Shown: positions 33,707 to 42,442 of the stretch, one piece after another
Numbering within the stretch: the stretch's first letter is position 1
Layout of the letters: each line of letters starts with the position of its first letter
Source of the DNA: a bacterium
Lineage (GTDB): Bacteria; Planctomycetota; UBA1135; UBA2386
DNA length: 64,000 nucleotides
Direction of reading: 5' to 3'
NCBI GenBank assembly: GCA_030432695.1
Contig: JAUILN010000005.1
Span: forward strand, 310,001-374,000
Made by a program: the position numbers and the translations under genes
The notes under the pieces: model-generated
Database searches by the model: none
What the model saw: only the letters and a program-made list of their open reading frames with translations
Told to the model about the DNA's origin: nothing

Positions 33707-35218
33707 TCAGCGCATCACCCAGCTGCAGCGACCGATGATCGTGAAGCGGGTGGCGAAGTCCTCGGCGCGCGGGTCGAGGACGTCCTCCAGTGCGCCCCGC
33801 AGAACGCCGCGACGCAGCAGGCCGGAGCGTGCCCGCGGGTCGAGGCCCTCGAGCATCAGCACCGCCTCGGCCGCACCCTGGACTCGCTGGTCCGACACGA
33901 CCTCTCCCGACGCGGTGACCCGGCAGCGGATCGGCACGCCCGACCGACCCCGCTTGCAGAGCGCCACCGCCCGCTCGCGGAGTTCGGCGACGACCCGTGC
34001 CGCCGGCACCGAGCCGGTCCTGTGGGCATGGAGATCGAGCGCCACCGCCGCGATCCCGAGCTCCAGCCACAGCCGCTGGTCGTAGGTTCCCCCGCTGCGG
34101 CTCTCCCCTTCGCCGTAGCGAAGCGCCCCGAAGCCGGCGTCCCAGCGGTCGAGGATCCGACCGGCCAACAGATCGCACGCGGCCCGCACCGGCTCGGTGT
34201 CTTCGAACCGCAGGTGGATCTCCAGCTCGTGCAGCGGCCAGGCCTCGTCGCGGAGGCGGTCGAACGGGCCCTGGCCACCGGAACCGATCCGCATCCGACT
34301 CGCCAGCGACCGCGCCATCGTGCGCGAGGCGTCGACGAGCTGCTGGTCGGCGGTCAGCAGACCGGCGAGCTGCAGGCCTTCGATCCACACGTGCCCGGCC
34401 TCGGGATCGCGGGAGCGATGCTCGGGGCCGTGCCGGTGCGGCAGACCGCTGGCGGGATCGATGTCGACCTCCTCCAGGTGCCGGGCCGACTCGACCCCAC
34501 GGCGCAGCGCCTCGATCGAGCCGCTCGCCAGACCCAGGCGCAGCAATGCCAGCGTGGTGTCGAACTCGAGGTTGGTGACGACCTCGCCGCGCACGTAGTC
34601 GCCGCGACCAGACTCCCCGGGGGCCGCTCGTTCCTCCAGCACCGGCAGCGCGTCGAGCAACTCCCGCCGTAGCCCGGCACCGCTGCCGTCGCGCCGGGGT
34701 AGCACTCCGACGTCGCGCCAGAACGACTCGGCGATGCGCACGCGCAGGAAGCGACCGGCGAAGCCGGGCGAGGTCTGGTCCCGCGGCCACCCACCGAGGA
34801 ATCGTTCGCCGCGCTCCCGGACCCGCCGGTCGACGGTCCCGTGGTTCCAGCGCAATTCCTCGACGCGCCGCCAGCCGTCGTCGTCACGCGTCTCCTCCAC
34901 GTGCAGTCGGTACGCTGGCACCTCGGCCTCGCCCGACGCATCGCTCGGCCCAGCGCCTCCCGCCAGGATCCGGCACCGCGCATCGCCTCCCGACTCCACG
35001 CCGTCGATGGCGATCTCGACCCAGATCCGGTCTGCGCCGACACCCGGAGTCTCCTGGAGGAAGCGCCACTGCAGGCCGCGCCCGGGCGGCCCGTGCAGGC
35101 GCAACCCCTGGGCGACGGCATCGACCGGCAGCGGCACGCCGAAGCGGACCGGTTCCGGACCTTCGATCTCGAACGACAGCAGCGATTGGAGCGCGACGGT
35201 GGCGAGGAGGACGTGCAT
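33707..35218 (-). CDS. Secreted protein resembling exo-rhamnogalacturonan lyase (PcRGLX/YetA-like)
   Basis: The protein has 503 residues with a short N-terminal hydrophobic stretch (MHVLLATVALQSLLSF) that may be a signal peptide. The opening EIEGPEPVRFGVPLPVDAVA resembles the beta-barrel N-terminal domain of PcRGLX/YetA-like lyases, in which a phrase like GVPLP marks an early strand. The latter two-thirds is a helical region with conserved His and Arg residues (ASGLPHRHGPEHRSR, GHVWIEGLQLAGLL, RLRDEAWPLHELEIHLR), as expected for an alpha/alpha-barrel catalytic domain. The family assignment is by memory of the layout, not by search. It may act on pectic or related uronic-acid polymers. It is the last gene of a minus-strand run. 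Confidence 0.55.
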   Translation of the reverse strand: MHVLLATVALQSLLSFEIEGPEPVRFGVPLPVDAVAQGLRLHGPPGRGLQWRFLQETPGVGADRIWVEIAIDGVESGGDARCRILAGGAGPSDASGEAEVPAYRLHVEETRDDDGWRRVEELRWNHGTVDRRVRERGERFLGGWPRDQTSPGFAGRFLRVRIAESFWRDVGVLPRRDGSGAGLRRELLDALPVLEERAAPGESGRGDYVRGEVVTNLEFDTTLALLRLGLASGSIEALRRGVESARHLEEVDIDPASGLPHRHGPEHRSRDPEAGHVWIEGLQLAGLLTADQQLVDASRTMARSLASRMRIGSGGQGPFDRLRDEAWPLHELEIHLRFEDTEPVRAACDLLAGRILDRWDAGFGALRYGEGESRSGGTYDQRLWLELGIAAVALDLHAHRTGSVPAARVVAELRERAVALCKRGRSGVPIRCRVTASGEVVSDQRVQGAAEAVLMLEGLDPRARSGLLRRGVLRGALEDVLDPRAEDFATRFTIIGRCSWVMR

Positions 35219-35283
35219 GCCCCCCGGTGCCCCGGCGGCGCGGATCGGTCACGCCCGAATCCGAAGAACCGGGCGCCGCGCCG

Positions 35284-35787
35284 TCAGGACTCCGCCCACA
35301 CCGACCCGAACCAGCTCCCACCGCGCTGCAGCCAGCGTCGGAAGCTGTCGTGGTAGGGCGCGGTCAGCACCTCGTCGAGCTCGCCGCGTTCGAACCAGCG
35401 CACGTCGAGGACCTCGTGGCCGGCGCGTGGTTGGCCGTGGAAGACGTCGACCGCGAAGAAGAACGACCGCCAGGCGTGGTCACGGACGCCGCGCCGTTCG
35501 CGGGCCCCCTCCTGGACGAACAGCAGCGGATGCGGTCCCTCGATCCGCAGCCCGGTCTCCTCGGACAGCTCGCGGATCAGCGCCTCCTCGAGCAGCTCGC
35601 CGGGCTCGACCTGACCGCCGGGCAGGTCCCAGGTGAGGGTCCGGCGACCGTGCACGATCCGCTGGTTCTGCACCATCAGCACCCGACCGCCTCGGCGCAC
35701 CACCGCGAACGCGCCGAGGAAGTCGTCGCGGCGCAGGTGCCGCGCCCGGATGTCGTCGTCGTCCGCCTGGGTTCCCACGCTGCTCAT
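35284..35787 (-). CDS. Nudix hydrolase
   Basis: The protein has 167 residues with a complete Nudix box, GGQVEPGELLEEALIRELSE followed by ETGL, which supplies the Glu residues that bind magnesium. The lines WDLPGGQ and VQEGARERRGVRDHAW fit small Nudix proteins that clean up nucleoside diphosphate derivatives. The ATG at 35787 overlaps the stop of the upstream glycosyltransferase gene as ATGA. Because it lies with a glycosyltransferase, a nucleotide-sugar substrate is a reasonable guess, but the Nudix family is too broad to be sure. A longer open frame upstream lies inside the glycosyltransferase gene and is not used. Confidence 0.9.
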   Translation of the reverse strand: MSSVGTQADDDDIRARHLRRDDFLGAFAVVRRGGRVLMVQNQRIVHGRRTLTWDLPGGQVEPGELLEEALIRELSEETGLRIEGPHPLLFVQEGARERRGVRDHAWRSFFFAVDVFHGQPRAGHEVLDVRWFERGELDEVLTAPYHDSFRRWLQRGGSWFGSVWAES

Positions 35788-36914
35788 GTCGATCCGCCGC
35801 AGGTTTCGTACAGCCTGCGCAGTTCGACCGCCACCGCCAACGGCGCGCATCGCGCGAGCAATCGTCCGGCCCGCTCGCGATCGACCGGTCCGCGGGCCAC
35901 GACCTCGTCGCACGCCGCGACCAGCCCCGCCACGCCGAGTCCAGGAGCCACGACGGCGCCATGGCCCGATTCGCGGACGAGATCGCGGACTCCGGGCACG
36001 TCGAAACCGACCGTCGGGACCCCCGCCGCCAACGCCTCGACTCCGGCCAGCGGAAAGCCCTCGCGGTGGCTCGGCATCAGCAGGAGATCGAACGCCGCGA
36101 ACAGTTCGGGCAGATCGCTGCGGCCGGGCAGCACGCGGAGATTGGCGGGGGCGTCGGCGACCAGCTGGTCGCGCAGCGGACCATCACCGAAGGCGAGGAA
36201 GGACCAGCCAGGACGTGCGCGCGCACCGGCGACCACCAGCTCGGGTCGCTTCACCCCGACCATCCGCCCGGCGAAGACCACTGCGGTACGGGCCGGATCC
36301 AGATCGAGCGCACACCTGGCGGCCTCCCTGTCGACTACGCGGCGTGACTCCACGGCCGGCGCGATCACCCTCGCGTCCGGTGTGATCCCGAGTTCGGCGA
36401 GGTCGGCGCGGCAGCTCGCGCTGATCGCCAGGACCCGGTCGGTGCGGCGCGCCAGCCAGCGCTCGACCCGCACCGCCAGGGCCTCCTGCCACGCGCCGAG
36501 ATGATCACGGAACACGTGGCCGTGGTAGGTGTGCAGGCAGGGCACGCGCTCGGCACGCGCCGCGAGCCGACCGAGAACGCCGGCCTTGCTGGTGTGGGTG
36601 TGGACCACGTCGGGTCGCCAGGCGCGGATCAGCGCGCGCAGCCGGCGGAGCGCGGCCCACTCGCGCAGGCCGCCGACCGCGCGGCCGAGGCCGGGGACCA
36701 CCACGTGGCCAGCCCGCGTCTCGATCTGCGGGTCGTCGAGATCGAGCGGCGGTAGGCCGGCAGACGTCAGGTCCAGCGACGCCTCGCCCTCGCCGACCGC
36801 GCCGACTGCCAGGAGGGTGCGCACGCCGAGTTCCCGGTGCGCGTGCCACAGCGCGATGGCCTGCCGCGTCGGTCCGCCGAGGTTCGGACGCGTGAGCACC
36901 CGCAGCACCTTCAT
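35784..36914 (-). CDS. Glycosyltransferase family 4 (GT-B fold)
   Basis: The protein has 376 residues. The N-terminal half opens with MKVLRVLTRPNLGGPTRQAI, the acceptor-side beta-alpha unit of GT4 enzymes, and contains DVVHTHTSKAGVLGRLAA and YHGHVF. The C-terminal half has VVFAGRMVGVKRPELVV, FGDGPLRDQL and the nucleotide-sugar site around LMPSHREGFPLAGVEALAAG, with the Glu residues of the EX7E motif. It transfers a sugar from a nucleotide donor, probably during surface polysaccharide or lipid-linked glycan assembly. It overlaps the upstream asparagine synthetase gene and downstream Nudix gene by four bases each, making a tight operon. Confidence 0.92.
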   Translation of the reverse strand: MKVLRVLTRPNLGGPTRQAIALWHAHRELGVRTLLAVGAVGEGEASLDLTSAGLPPLDLDDPQIETRAGHVVVPGLGRAVGGLREWAALRRLRALIRAWRPDVVHTHTSKAGVLGRLAARAERVPCLHTYHGHVFRDHLGAWQEALAVRVERWLARRTDRVLAISASCRADLAELGITPDARVIAPAVESRRVVDREAARCALDLDPARTAVVFAGRMVGVKRPELVVAGARARPGWSFLAFGDGPLRDQLVADAPANLRVLPGRSDLPELFAAFDLLLMPSHREGFPLAGVEALAAGVPTVGFDVPGVRDLVRESGHGAVVAPGLGVAGLVAACDEVVARGPVDRERAGRLLARCAPLAVAVELRRLYETCGGST

Positions 36915-38722
36915 GCAGAGCGCTCCGTGCGCGGCGGCTCGGCGAGACGGCGCTCGTACAGCTCGAGCGCCAGCAGCAGATAGAGGCCACGCGCATCCTC
37001 GAGGTGACGTCGCGTTCCCCGTTCGAACCCTGCCAGCCAGCGACGCAGCCCGTCGGCGTCGATCCAGTCCCGGCCCGCGGTGATGTCGTCGCCGAGCATC
37101 GGTAGCGCCCAGGGACTCTCAGCGAGCCACGCCGCGAGCGGCACCCCGAAGCCGCGCTTGGGCTGGTCCATGTGCCCGGGCGGCAGGCGGTCGCGGAAGG
37201 CGTCGCGCAGCGCGCGCTTGCCGACCATCTCCCGCGGGTCTGGCTCGGTCACCGCGGCGCAGTGCACGACCTCGGGATCGAGGAAGGGACAGCGGCCTTC
37301 GACCCCGGCTGCCAGCGTGGCGACGTCGAGCTTGGGCAGGAGGTCGGCGTAGAGGTACCAATGTCGCTCGAGGAAGCGCGCGCGGGCCAGCGCCGAGGGA
37401 GCCGTCTCCTCGCGGTCCCCGCCCGCCGGCAGCAGCGATTCGCCCTCCGGCGGCAGGCCGCGGAGCACCTCGGCACGGAACCCGGGACTGGTCGCCTCCA
37501 TCAGGGCGTCGAACGGCTCGCGAGCGGTCCACGCGCGGAGCAGTCGCTGCATCGCCCGCATGCCGAAGCGTGGCCGCGGCAGGAACGTCAGGCCACGACG
37601 CGGCAGCCAGCGCGCGGCCTGATGCCGTGGATAGCCGAGCAGCAGATCGTCCGCACCCTCGCCCGACAGCAGCACGCGGATGCCGTCGAGCGCGGCCCGC
37701 CGCGCCAGCGCGTGCACCGCCAGCACCGACGGGTCCCCCAGCGGGAGACCGTGCGCATGGATCAGGCCGGGCAGCACATCGAGCACCGCCGCGCCACCGT
37801 CGACCTCGACCAACTTCAGGCCGAACCGCTGCGCCACCGCGCGCGCGCGTTGCCGCTCGTCGTCGGGTGTGCCGTGGGCGCGGAACTGGTAGGCGACCAC
37901 GTCGTGCCGCCCGAGCGCGTCGAGGCACGCCGCGAGACAAGCGCTGTCGATGCCGCCCGACAGGCACAGACCGACCGGGACCTCGGCCTCGGCGCAACGG
38001 GCGACCGCGCGCTGCAGCGCGTCGGTGAGCTGGCAGCCGCGCGGAACCACCGCAGCACCCGTGGACGCCGCGAACGGTGCCGCGCGCCCGCCCGAGGCCG
38101 GCTCCGCCCGGTACAGCGCGGGCGCGAGCGCCGCGCAGCGGACGCTGGGCGTCCTGGACTCCACTGCCCGCACCGCTCCCGAACGGAGCAGCTCCGCACG
38201 CTGGCGCGGGCTCAGCGCGGTCGCGAAGCCCAGCTCCTCCAACGCGCTCGGCGACGACGCGAAGGCCTGCAACCGGCCGTGCTCCTCGGCCACGTACAGC
38301 GGCTTCTCGCCGAGAGGATCCACCGCCAACAGCACCGCATCGACCCGCGGGTCGACGATCGCGAACGCATGGCCACCAGTCTGCCGGTCCAGCGACTCCG
38401 GACCGTCGCGCAGGTAGCGCCGCAGCACCAGCTCGGCGTCGTTGCCGCCCTGGAGCACTTCGCCGCGGGCCGCGAGTTCGCGACGCTGCGCCGTCGCATC
38501 GGTGACCGCCCCGTTGAACGCGATCGCCACCCCGGTCGCCCGGTCGGTGATCGGCTGCGGCGCCTGTGGGTCGGAGATCACCAGCCGCGCCACGCCCAGC
38601 CACCAGTCCCCCACCGCGATCAACCGCAGGTCGTCGGCGCCGCGCCAGGCGAGGCGCCGCAAGGCCTGCAGCGCCGTGGCCCTGTCGACGCGGTCTCGAC
38701 GCACACCCAGGATGCCGCACAC
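36911..38722 (-). CDS. asnB: Asparagine synthetase, glutamine-hydrolysing
   Basis: The protein has 603 residues. It starts (GTG, 38722) with CGILGV, placing the nucleophile Cys2 right after the initiator as required for class-II glutamine amidotransferases. The amidotransferase domain occupies about 1-210 (LVISDPQAPQPITD, IAFNGAVTD, DPLGEKPLYV). The synthetase domain has the P-loop LSGGIDSACLA, then SGEGADDLLLGYP and PKLDVATLAAGVEGRCPFLD. Length and motifs match AsnB. Such paralogues often sit in exopolysaccharide or peptidoglycan-modification clusters, where they amidate sugar or peptide acids; the adjacent glycosyltransferase supports that here. The housekeeping role cannot be excluded. Confidence 0.9.
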   Translation of the reverse strand: MCGILGVRRDRVDRATALQALRRLAWRGADDLRLIAVGDWWLGVARLVISDPQAPQPITDRATGVAIAFNGAVTDATAQRRELAARGEVLQGGNDAELVLRRYLRDGPESLDRQTGGHAFAIVDPRVDAVLLAVDPLGEKPLYVAEEHGRLQAFASSPSALEELGFATALSPRQRAELLRSGAVRAVESRTPSVRCAALAPALYRAEPASGGRAAPFAASTGAAVVPRGCQLTDALQRAVARCAEAEVPVGLCLSGGIDSACLAACLDALGRHDVVAYQFRAHGTPDDERQRARAVAQRFGLKLVEVDGGAAVLDVLPGLIHAHGLPLGDPSVLAVHALARRAALDGIRVLLSGEGADDLLLGYPRHQAARWLPRRGLTFLPRPRFGMRAMQRLLRAWTAREPFDALMEATSPGFRAEVLRGLPPEGESLLPAGGDREETAPSALARARFLERHWYLYADLLPKLDVATLAAGVEGRCPFLDPEVVHCAAVTEPDPREMVGKRALRDAFRDRLPPGHMDQPKRGFGVPLAAWLAESPWALPMLGDDITAGRDWIDADGLRRWLAGFERGTRRHLEDARGLYLLLALELYERRLAEPPRTERSA

Positions 38723-38764
38723 CGGCGCGACGATACCGCCGGGCGGGCGTGGGGCGCAGGACGT

Positions 38765-39256
38765 TCAGATCCCGTCTTCGAGGCGCATGTAGAGCACCAC
38801 GTGCCAGCACAGCAGCAACAGGTAGCCGGCCAGCACGACGCCGAGACCGAGCTTGGCGATGCGGAAGTTCTTCGCCAGCGTGAGGAACAGCACGCACAGC
38901 CCGATGCCCGCGCTCTTCAGCAGGATGAACGGCCAAGGACCCCACTGCAGGACCTCGTCGACGAACGGGTTCATCTCCTGGCCGCCGTGCGACAGGAACA
39001 GGATCGTGAACCAGGCATCGAGGAAGTTCAGCAGGACGACCCCGAGCACCACCGCGAACAGCGCAGGACCGTGCACGTCGACGAACGAGTTGTCGTTCTC
39101 GCCAGGTCGACGCCCGGCACGCCGACGACCGCCGAACAGCGCGTAGCGCGACAGCATCGGCGTGGGACTCTTCCGCCGGTCGGGCTGCGACCGGGTGTCG
39201 TAGGGAACCGGCGCGGCCTTCACGGGCACGGCATCGACGATCGGGGAATCGCTCAC
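38765..39256 (-). CDS. DUF5658-type integral membrane protein
   Basis: The protein has 163 residues with an Arg-rich cytoplasmic N-terminus (RRKSP, GGRRRAGRRPG) and three to four membrane helices: ALFAVVLGVVLLNFLDAWFT, FILLKSAGIGLCVLFLTLA and LGLGVVLAGYLLLLCWHVVL. The lines LNFLDAWFTILFLSHGGQEM and NPF match the DUF5658 family as I remember it, which is of unknown function. It starts with GTG at 39256. It sits 42 bases upstream of the asparagine synthetase gene. Confidence 0.75.
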   Translation of the reverse strand: MSDSPIVDAVPVKAAPVPYDTRSQPDRRKSPTPMLSRYALFGGRRRAGRRPGENDNSFVDVHGPALFAVVLGVVLLNFLDAWFTILFLSHGGQEMNPFVDEVLQWGPWPFILLKSAGIGLCVLFLTLAKNFRIAKLGLGVVLAGYLLLLCWHVVLYMRLEDGI

Positions 39257-39322
39257 GCCGCATCTTATCAGCCGGCCGGGCGTATCGCCTTTCCACGAGA
39301 TCGAGACGATCCGGAACTCTCC

Positions 39323-39334
39323 TTCCCATGGGAA
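39323..39334. promoter_or_regulatory. 12-base perfect palindrome in an intergenic gap
   Basis: TTCCCATGGGAA lies in the 114-base gap between two minus-strand genes, about 70 bases upstream of the DUF5658 gene start. A short site of this kind may bind a regulator of the DUF5658-asparagine synthetase-glycosyltransferase operon. It could also be chance. Confidence 0.25.
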
Positions 39335-39370
39335 TCGAATCGAGACGGAAGACAGGCGTGACGCCCCGAC

Positions 39371-39865
39371 TCAGTCGGCGTGGCCCAAGTGGACTTCCAA
39401 GGACCTGTCACCCTCGCTCACCCGATACCCGTCGCTACCGCCCTCCAGCCCGGTCACCTTCGCCGAGTCGCGCGGCGTCTGGTAGAGCAGGGCCGCGAGT
39501 GCGAACAGCTCGCGCTGGCCGGCGACGTCGAGCTGGACCTCGGCACCACCGACCTCCAACCGCGCCTTGGCCGCCCCGTCGGCACCGCGCTGGAGCCGCA
39601 GACGCCGGTCGGACCCGGCCGGCTCGAAGACCGCCTCGCCGGAAGCCCGGTCCCAGGCCAGGTGACCGCGCAGCTCGGTGCGGCCGCTGCCGACGGTCAA
39701 CGTCAGCGCCAACGGACCCGAGTAACTGGCGCGTTGCCCGAGGAGGATCGGCGGGTCCTCCGCAACTCCACCTCCACCGCCGCAGCCGGACGCGCCCGCG
39801 ACGACCATCAGGAGCAGGCCGGAGCAAGAGAATGGGAATCGCCATGCGAGGGGACCTCGCCCCAT
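39371..39865 (-). CDS. Small lipoprotein of unknown function
   Basis: The protein has 164 residues. The signal peptide ends with LLLMVVAGASGC, a good lipobox, followed by a Gly run. The mature part is beta-rich (GPLALTLTVGSGRTELRGHL, LRLQRGADGAAKARLEV) and would fit a small lipid-anchored beta protein. The ATG at 39865 is favoured over a GTG 11 codons upstream because AGAGG lies about 11 bases before it. It is divergent from the rRNA methyltransferase gene by 125 bases. No family is recognised. Confidence 0.7.
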   Translation of the reverse strand: MGRGPLAWRFPFSCSGLLLMVVAGASGCGGGGGVAEDPPILLGQRASYSGPLALTLTVGSGRTELRGHLAWDRASGEAVFEPAGSDRRLRLQRGADGAAKARLEVGGAEVQLDVAGQRELFALAALLYQTPRDSAKVTGLEGGSDGYRVSEGDRSLEVHLGHAD

Positions 39866-39990
39866 CGCGGAATCGCCTCTGTAGATCGCCGGAGCCACGC
39901 ACCGCAGTTTGGCAAGCGCGGCGCCGGCGAGGAAGAGGTCGATGCCGAGCCGCGCTCGCGATTCGAGTCGTCCGACGTCACAATGCGCGC

Positions 39991-41142
39991 GTGCTCCCCG
40001 AGATCCGGTTGAAGATCCAGGTCCAGGGCCGGCATCCCTGGTTCTACCGGAAGATGATCCGGCGTCCCGAGGAACCGATCCCGGCCGGCAGCGCGGTGCG
40101 GGTGGTCGACCGCGGTGGCCGCAAGGTGGGGATCGGCTTCTACAACCACCGGACCGAGCTGGCGCTGCGGATGCTGACTCGCGAAACCGGCCCGACCGAC
40201 CCCGACGCGCTCCTGCTCGACCTCCTCGACCGGGCGATCCAGCTGCGCCACGAGGTCCTCGACCTGCCGGCCGTCACCGACGGTTACCGCCTCGCCCACG
40301 CGGAGGGCGACGGCCTGCCGGGACTCATCCTCGACAAGCTCGGCGATGCGGTGGTCGCGCAGGTGTTCTCGCTGTGCGTCCGGCAGCGGATCGACGCGCT
40401 CGGCGAGCGGCTGCTGTCCCGCTGGCCGAAGCTCCGCCTGGTGATGACCGACGACGCCACCGCCCGCAAGCGCGAGGGCTTCGAGCCGGCACCGCGTCCG
40501 CCGCGCGTCGAGACCGACGTGGTCGAGCACGGCGTTCGCTACCGGGTGGTCGCCGGGCACGGCCACAAGACCGGCTTCTTCGCCGACCAGCGCGACAACC
40601 GGATGCGGGTCCGGCAGCTCGCGCGCGGCCGACACGTGCTGGACCTGTGCTGCAACGCCGGCGGCTTCGCGATCCACGCGGCGCTGGGCGGCGCGCGCTC
40701 GGTGCGGGCTGTCGACCTGGACGAGGAGGTCGTGGAGATCGCGCGCGGAAACGCCCGCGCCAACCGGCAGGAGGTGGAACTCGAGCACGGCGACGCCTTC
40801 GACGTGCTGCGCGACGCGAAACCGGGCCGCCAGGACCTGATCGTCCTCGATCCCCCGAAGTGGGCCAGCGGCAAGGGCGAGGTCGACGCCGCGCTACGGC
40901 GCTACCGCGACCTCAACCGGCTGGCGCTGCAGAAGCTCGCCTCGGGCGGCCTGCTGGCGACGTTCTCCTGTTCTGGAGCGGTCAGCGAGACGAAGTTCCT
41001 CGCGACCCTCCGCGACGCCGCCATGGATGCCGGTCGTGATGCGCGGATCCTGTTCCAGGGTGGCGCGGGCCCCGACCACCCGGTCGCCGTCGAGTGCCCC
41101 GAGACCCGCTACCTGAAGGCGGTGTTCCTGGAGGTCCGGTGA
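39991..41142 (+). CDS. rlmI: Class I SAM-dependent rRNA methyltransferase (RlmI-like, 23S rRNA m5C)
   Basis: The protein has 383 residues. A PUA-type RNA-binding domain covers about 1-80 (GRHPWFYRKMI, GSAVRVVDRGGRKVGIGFYN). The methyltransferase domain has the SAM site HVLDLCCNAGGFAIHAALGG and the motif LDPPKWASGKGEVDAALRRY with the downstream catalytic-cysteine segment LLATFSCSGAV. E. coli RlmI methylates C1962 of 23S rRNA, and this protein has the same layout and length. The GTG at 39991 is the start closest to the PUA domain; others upstream cannot be excluded. It is followed by the CoA pyrophosphatase gene with a GTGA overlap. Confidence 0.85.
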   Translation: MLPEIRLKIQVQGRHPWFYRKMIRRPEEPIPAGSAVRVVDRGGRKVGIGFYNHRTELALRMLTRETGPTDPDALLLDLLDRAIQLRHEVLDLPAVTDGYRLAHAEGDGLPGLILDKLGDAVVAQVFSLCVRQRIDALGERLLSRWPKLRLVMTDDATARKREGFEPAPRPPRVETDVVEHGVRYRVVAGHGHKTGFFADQRDNRMRVRQLARGRHVLDLCCNAGGFAIHAALGGARSVRAVDLDEEVVEIARGNARANRQEVELEHGDAFDVLRDAKPGRQDLIVLDPPKWASGKGEVDAALRRYRDLNRLALQKLASGGLLATFSCSGAVSETKFLATLRDAAMDAGRDARILFQGGAGPDHPVAVECPETRYLKAVFLEVR

Positions 41143-41735
41143 CCGGCCGCGCCGCCGAGTGGTGGTCCGCTACCCGGCTGCGCGCGGTCCTCGACCCGCC
41201 GCCCCGGACCTGGGACCATCGCGACGGCCTCCGCGACGCCGCGGTGCTGATCCCTTGGCGACGTACCGCCGAAGGCCGCGACGAGCTGCTCTACACCCTG
41301 CGCCGCCACGACCTGCCGCATCACCCGGGCCAGATCTCGTTCCCCGGCGGCGCCCGCGAAGGGCAACTCGAGGATCCGGTGGCGACCGCGCTGCGGGAGA
41401 CCTGGGAGGAGGTCGGCATCCGCCCCGAACAGGTCGAGGTTCTAGGCGGCCTGCCGCCACGCCTCAGCGTCGCCGGCTTCCGGGTCCACGTGGTGGTCGG
41501 CCGGATCCCCGCCGACGCCGAGTTGGTCCCCGATCCCGGCGAGGTGGAGCGGGTCCTGCACCTCGACGTGCAGCGGCTCCGCGCGCCCGACGCCTGGGAA
41601 GACCTGCCCCCTCACGGCAGTCCCGGCCGACGTCCGACTCCCCACCACCGGATCGGTCGCGACGTCCTCTGGGGACTGACCGCGATCCTGACCCTCGACC
41701 TGTTCGAGCGCCTCGATCGCCCGCCCCCCGAATGA
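41139..41735 (+). CDS. CoA pyrophosphatase (Nudix, NudL-like)
   Basis: The protein has 198 residues. It carries the NuCoA signature LLYTLRRHDLPHHPGQISFP directly before the Nudix box GGAREGQLEDPVATALRETW-EEVG, the pattern of CoA and acyl-CoA diphosphatases. The C-terminal lines VERVLHLDVQRLR and DVLWGLTAILTLDLFERL are also typical. The start is the GTG at 41139, overlapping the TGA of the rRNA methyltransferase gene, with GGAGG at 41130-41134 as ribosome binding site. Cytoplasmic turnover of CoA or its derivatives is the expected role. Confidence 0.88.
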   Translation: MTGRAAEWWSATRLRAVLDPPPRTWDHRDGLRDAAVLIPWRRTAEGRDELLYTLRRHDLPHHPGQISFPGGAREGQLEDPVATALRETWEEVGIRPEQVEVLGGLPPRLSVAGFRVHVVVGRIPADAELVPDPGEVERVLHLDVQRLRAPDAWEDLPPHGSPGRRPTPHHRIGRDVLWGLTAILTLDLFERLDRPPPE

Positions 41736-41788
41736 GGTCCGCCGATTGACGCCCCCCGCATGTCGGTGTCCCATCCGGGCGGTTCTCG

Positions 41789-42442
41789 ATGAGCGACGAT
41801 CCCAACCAGACCGCAGTGCTCCTGCAGCGCTGGCACGCCGGCGACCGACAGGCCCTGGAGACGCTGCTCGAGCGCGACCTGCCATGGATCCGCGCCCAGG
41901 TCGACCGTCGGCTCGGCGACCTGCTGCGCGCCAAGGCCGACACCCAGGACTACGTCCAGGAAGCGATGGTCGAGGTGCTGAAGTACGGCCCGCGCTTCGT
42001 GATGGCCGACCGACGCAAGTTCCGCAGCCTGCTGGCGCGGATCATCGAGAACGTGCTCCGCGACCAGCACGACCACCACAACGCGCAGCGTCGCGCCGCC
42101 CACCGCCAGAAGTCGATGCCGCAGGACTCGATCCTCGACCTGGACGGCTCGCTGCGCTCGGTGACGCGTCCCAGCGAGCATGCGATGCGCTCCGAGCGCG
42201 AGAGCTGGGTGCGGCTCGCGATGGAGCTGCTGCCGCCCGACGACCGCAAGGTGGTGCTGCTGCGCAGCTGGCACGAGCTGCCGTTCGAGGACATCGCCAA
42301 GGAGTTCGGTTGCACGGTCGACGCGGCGCGGATGCGCTTCAACCGCGCGTTGCCGAAGTTGGCTCGCAAGATCGAGGAGCTGCAGGCCGGACATGGCCTG
42401 GACCTCGGCACGGCGAGCCCCGATCCCGAGGAGAACCGATGA
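41789..42442 (+). CDS. RNA polymerase sigma factor, ECF family
   Basis: The protein has 217 residues. The N-terminal core-binding region is seen in DTQDYVQEAMVEVLKYGPRF and the long basic helix KFRSLLARIIENVLRDQHDH, and region 4 in ELPFEDIAKEFGCTVDAARM. The layout with a basic linker (HNAQRRAAHRQKSM) is common in planctomycete-type ECF factors. The small lipoprotein gene that follows overlaps its stop as ATGA, a sign of linked expression. No membrane regulator is seen beside it. Its target promoters are unknown. Confidence 0.92.
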   Translation: MSDDPNQTAVLLQRWHAGDRQALETLLERDLPWIRAQVDRRLGDLLRAKADTQDYVQEAMVEVLKYGPRFVMADRRKFRSLLARIIENVLRDQHDHHNAQRRAAHRQKSMPQDSILDLDGSLRSVTRPSEHAMRSERESWVRLAMELLPPDDRKVVLLRSWHELPFEDIAKEFGCTVDAARMRFNRALPKLARKIEELQAGHGLDLGTASPDPEENR

